From positions 6,634,001 to 6,698,000 of the forward strand of contig NZ_AP021874.1 in NCBI RefSeq assembly GCF_009688945.1: a DNA stretch of 64,000 nt, read 5' to 3'. Both the position numbers and the translations under genes were made by a program. The DNA is from Desulfosarcina alkanivorans (lineage in GTDB: Bacteria > Desulfobacterota > Desulfobacteria > Desulfobacterales > Desulfosarcinaceae). The notes under the pieces are model-generated. The model saw only the letters and a program-made list of their open reading frames with translations. It did no database searches and was not told where the DNA came from. Shown piece after piece: positions 61,199 to 64,000 of this stretch (positions are counted from its first letter, which is position 1; each line of letters starts with the position of its first letter).

Positions 61199-62590
61199 CT
61201 ATCCGCTGGTATCGCCAGCGGTTTTTTCTTTCTTTGCAAAATAGTCCTTGAAATAGTGTTCGATGGCCATCCGGGCGTATTGTCCGGCCCGGGTGCCGAT
61301 ATATTCCTCGTGGGCCACCATCACGGAAACCACCAGTTTTTCATGACCCTTCTTTTCCGTGGCAAATCCAACGAACCAGTCGAAGCGGGCGTCATGGGCC
61401 CGGTTGAAGATCGAGCCTGTTTTCCCTCCAAGGCGCAGCCGCGACAGCACCTTGCTGCGCCGGTGGCCGCGAAATATTTTTCTCGCGGTGCCCGAGGCCA
61501 CGGTGGCGACCATGAGCTGGTCGATTACACCGGCGGTTTCGGGGGTTATCGCCGACGGTAAAAAGCGTGGCTCGGCCCGATAGACGGGGGTGCCGGCCTT
61601 GTCGATGATCCGGTCCACCAGGGTCGGTTCCGCCGGTATGCCGTCGTTGACGACCGCCGATGCGATCACCGCACCGTGAAGTGGGGAAATCGTCGTCTGG
61701 CGGTTGAATCCACTGGCAATTTCAGCCCGGTGGTAGGCGTCATCCTTCACCGCCAGGCGGCTGGTGGGCCAGGGGAGTTCGAAATCCACCCTCCGGTTGA
61801 AGGCGAAGGCGCTGCCGTAAGCTTCCAGGGCCTGCCGTTTCAGGTAGAGGGCCCCGATTTTTCCAAATACCGGGTTGACGGACTGGGCGAACGAATCCCG
61901 CAGAGAGATGGAATTGGTGTAACGGTTGGTTTTGTCCGTCAGCTGGCGCTTGTACAGTGTATGTTTATAGCCGTTGAACTTGAACCGGGAGCCTGCGGTG
62001 TAGCCTTTTTCTTCAACGGCGGCCGCCGCCGTCACAATCTTGAAGAGGCTGGCTGCGGGATAGTCGGCCGTCAGGCATGGATCCCGGTCCGGGTCTATTT
62101 TGTTGAATCCGGCCATGGCCACCAGCCGCCCCGTGTCCGGTGCCATGGCAACGATGCCGATATAGCGTGAGTTGACCCGGTCCATGCGTTTGAGCAGATA
62201 CTGCTGCAACCCCAGATCCAGACTGGTGCTCAGCCGATAGGGCCGGCCGTCGAATTCCACCGTGACCGGTTGTGCTTCCAGGTTCATCAGGTGGGTGTTG
62301 CCCAGCAGGATATGCACATCGGTTTTTTCGATCAGTTCCCGGGGCTGCGCCGCCTGCTGCTGCGGAATCGGATCCGTGACGGGCAGGCCGGTCTCTCCGT
62401 TGATGCCTGCGGCGAAAACCCACCAGCCGCCTGTCAGCACCAGGATCAGCAGCCCGACCGCCAGCCACGGTCCGCCGCGGTCCAGCCGGACGCGGCGGGA
62501 CGGCAGGTGCTGCCGCCTGAGGCGCTCCTGGTAAGCGACCCAGCTGGGTCGGGGTGGCGTATGGTTCTTTTTTTTAAAGAAGCGGGTCAT
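61199..62590 (-). CDS. Transpeptidase-only penicillin-binding protein
   Basis: 463 residues, one N-terminal membrane anchor (LAVGLLILVLTGGWWVFAAG), then a transpeptidase domain in the periplasm: SxxK in YPAASLFKIV, SxN in FAQSVNPVFG, KTG in LGGKTGSIFN. Cross-links peptidoglycan. There is no glycosyltransferase domain and the N-terminal pedestal is short, so it is neither class A nor a typical PBP2/3. It sits 27 nt behind metG on the same strand. Confidence 0.9.
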   Translation of the reverse strand: MTRFFKKKNHTPPRPSWVAYQERLRRQHLPSRRVRLDRGGPWLAVGLLILVLTGGWWVFAAGINGETGLPVTDPIPQQQAAQPRELIEKTDVHILLGNTHLMNLEAQPVTVEFDGRPYRLSTSLDLGLQQYLLKRMDRVNSRYIGIVAMAPDTGRLVAMAGFNKIDPDRDPCLTADYPAASLFKIVTAAAAVEEKGYTAGSRFKFNGYKHTLYKRQLTDKTNRYTNSISLRDSFAQSVNPVFGKIGALYLKRQALEAYGSAFAFNRRVDFELPWPTSRLAVKDDAYHRAEIASGFNRQTTISPLHGAVIASAVVNDGIPAEPTLVDRIIDKAGTPVYRAEPRFLPSAITPETAGVIDQLMVATVASGTARKIFRGHRRSKVLSRLRLGGKTGSIFNRAHDARFDWFVGFATEKKGHEKLVVSVMVAHEEYIGTRAGQYARMAIEHYFKDYFAKKEKTAGDTSG

Positions 62591-62617
62591 TGCCGAAAAT
62601 AGCGTTCCTGGCGACCA

Positions 62618-64000
62618 TTAACTCAAGGCGGTGCCGGGTGCGACGGGTTTATCCAGCGTGGCAACGGTCACCCCGGCATCGTCCGTTGCCGCAATGAGCA
62701 TACCCCTGGATAGAACCCCCATGAGCTTGACCGGTTTGAGGTTGGCCACGACGATGACCTGTTTGCCGACCAGTTCTTCGGGTGAATAGCTGCCGGCGAT
62801 GCCGGAGACGATGGTTCGTTTATCGCCCAGGTCGACTTCCAGCTGGAGCAGTTTACGGGCCCGGGGAACGGCCTCGGCCGAAACGACTGTGGCCACCCGC
62901 AGGTCGACCTTGGCAAAATCGTCGATGCTGATTTCCGGCTTGATGGGTTTGTCCATTTTCTGTGATTCACTGCTTTCTGGGAGGGGTTGCCTGCTCTTGT
63001 CCAGATCGATGCGGGGGAAGAGAGATACGGATTTTCTCAGCTGAACGCCCGGCGCCATCCCTCGCCATGAGGCCAGCCGCTCCATTCGATAAAAATCGTC
63101 ATCGCCCGCAAAGCCCAGGTGCTTTTGCATGTTGGCGGCGGTGTCGGGCATCACCGGATAGATCAGGCCGGAGATGATGCGCAGCCCTTCCAACAGGTTA
63201 TAGATCACCGTTTCCAGTTGTTTGCGGGTGGCCTTGTTTTTGGCCAGCACCCACGGGGCGGTCACATCCACATACTTGTTCATGTGGGTGATGAAACCCC
63301 ATACCGCCGCCAGTCCCTTGTGAAAAGCGAACGCTTCCATGCTGGCGGTGTAGGCCTCGATGGCCGCCCGGGAATTGGCTTCCAGACCCAGGTCCATTTC
63401 CTTTTCGACATCGGGGTCCGGTTCGGGAACCACACCACCGAAATATTTATGGGCCATGGAAAGCACCCGCGAAAACAGGTTGCCCAGGTCGTTGGCCAGG
63501 TCCGCGTTGATTCGCTGCACCAGGGCCTCTTCGTTGAAGTTGGAATCCAGGCCGAACGCCATGTCCCGCATGAGGAAAAAACGAAACGCGTCAAGGCCGT
63601 AAACGTTTTTCATTTCAAGAGGTTCCACCACATTGCCAATGCTTTTGGACATTTTGCTCTGGTCCACGTTCCAGTAACCATGGACATTCAGGTGCCGGTA
63701 AACGGGAATCCCGGCCGCCTTGAGCATGATCGGCCAGTAGATGCCGTGGGGTTTGAGAATGTCCTTGGCAACGATGTGCTGGGCCACGGGCCAGTAGGTT
63801 TGGTACAATTCACCATCCGGATAGCCCAGGGCCGATACATAGTTGAGCAGGGCATCGAACCAGACGTAGGTGACATAGTCATGGTCAAAGGGCAGGGTGA
63901 TGCCCCACTTGATCCTGGATTTGGGCCGCGAGATACACAGGTCATCCAGGGGTTCCCGCAAAAACGCCAGGACTTCATTCCGGTAGCGTTCGGGACGGAT
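62618..64000 (-). CDS. metG: Methionyl-tRNA synthetase, 5' part outside window
   Basis: C-terminal 460 residues of the enzyme that charges tRNA-Met. Visible: VTYVWFDALLNYVSALGYPD, GKD-like AKDILKPHGIYWPIML, HGYWNVDQSKMSKSIGNVV (KMSKS ATP loop), the anticodon-binding helical domain, and a C-terminal EMAP/Trbp111-like domain (FAKVDLRVATVVSAEAVPRA). The N-terminal HIGH region and zinc knuckle lie beyond 64000. Confidence 0.97.
   Translation of the reverse strand: MRPERYRNEVLAFLREPLDDLCISRPKSRIKWGITLPFDHDYVTYVWFDALLNYVSALGYPDGELYQTYWPVAQHIVAKDILKPHGIYWPIMLKAAGIPVYRHLNVHGYWNVDQSKMSKSIGNVVEPLEMKNVYGLDAFRFFLMRDMAFGLDSNFNEEALVQRINADLANDLGNLFSRVLSMAHKYFGGVVPEPDPDVEKEMDLGLEANSRAAIEAYTASMEAFAFHKGLAAVWGFITHMNKYVDVTAPWVLAKNKATRKQLETVIYNLLEGLRIISGLIYPVMPDTAANMQKHLGFAGDDDFYRMERLASWRGMAPGVQLRKSVSLFPRIDLDKSRQPLPESSESQKMDKPIKPEISIDDFAKVDLRVATVVSAEAVPRARKLLQLEVDLGDKRTIVSGIAGSYSPEELVGKQVIVVANLKPVKLMGVLSRGMLIAATDDAGVTVATLDKPVAPGTALS

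Noticed and set aside
1..64000. CRISPR arrays, tRNA or rRNA genes, prophage
   Set aside because: No regular spaced repeats, cloverleaf sequences, rRNA signatures or phage genes were seen by eye.

Overview
The window looks like chromosomal DNA of a GC-rich, anaerobic, sulfate-reducing member of the Desulfobacterota (Desulfobacteraceae/Desulfosarcina type). This rests on gene content, not on an rRNA gene: an adenylylsulfate reductase beta subunit (aprB), a selenocysteine peroxiredoxin, two DUF3786 proteins (one with a corrinoid-protein-type Fe-S domain), a non-pyrrolysine MttB-family methyltransferase, the anaerobe-type ThiS/ThiG/ThiH/ThiF/ThiC set, and several radical SAM enzymes. No tRNA, rRNA, CRISPR array, prophage or DNA transposon was found. 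The one clear mobile element is a group IIC intron.

Layout. 1-2.0 kb: 3'-truncated acyl-CoA dehydrogenase (minus) and wrecked fadL and SDR genes. 2.1-7.6 kb: a fused radical SAM/DUF4130 protein, a Sec-peroxiredoxin read through an in-frame UGA, a YaeQ-like protein, an orphan aprB with its own promoter and terminator, a small protein and a MerR/B12-type regulator. 7.7-12.6 kb (minus): a lytic transglycosylase and a DUF6502-DUF5666-DUF4382 lipoprotein operon. 13.2-21 kb: a dispersed inverted repeat, murA, then promoter, TPP riboswitch and terminator, a group IIC intron placed directly behind that terminator, and thiS-thiG-thiH-thiF-thiC. 21.2-23.1 kb (minus): cysE-cysK. 23.4-31.2 kb: small housekeeping and regulatory genes, including an Lrp/LysE divergent pair, a response regulator/B12-radical SAM pair and a five-gene plus-strand run ending in DUF3786.

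31.2-37.3 kb (minus) is the most unusual block: a 63-residue charged peptide, a FemAB/BioF2-like GNAT, an ATP-grasp ligase, a fold-III PLP decarboxylase, a C39-like cysteine peptidase and a beta-CASP RNase. The genes overlap or nearly abut, apart from one 68-nt gap. It reads as a peptide- or amino-acid-modifying pathway that I cannot match to a described one. An AT-rich gap then separates it from a sigma-54 activator, aroB and a DUF3524 (queuosine mannosyltransferase-like) glycosyltransferase. 41.5-49.2 kb: gene remnants, SYLF lipid-binding protein, cyclophilin, pepA, a GAF-GGDEF protein with an altered base-recognition site, an SplB-like radical SAM protein and a GNAT. 49.5-53.5 kb: a GntR/FadR-regulated MttB-like methyltransferase plus FAD amine oxidase operon, probably for methylated-amine use. 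54.7-61.0 kb (minus): kdnA-kdnB (8-amino-Kdo synthesis for lipopolysaccharide) followed by a 1255-residue GlmS-like protein. The window closes with a transpeptidase-only penicillin-binding protein and the C-terminal part of metG.

Starts were chosen by ribosome binding sites and family length, so several genes are shorter than the longest open frame. All family names come from reading the translations; no database search was run.
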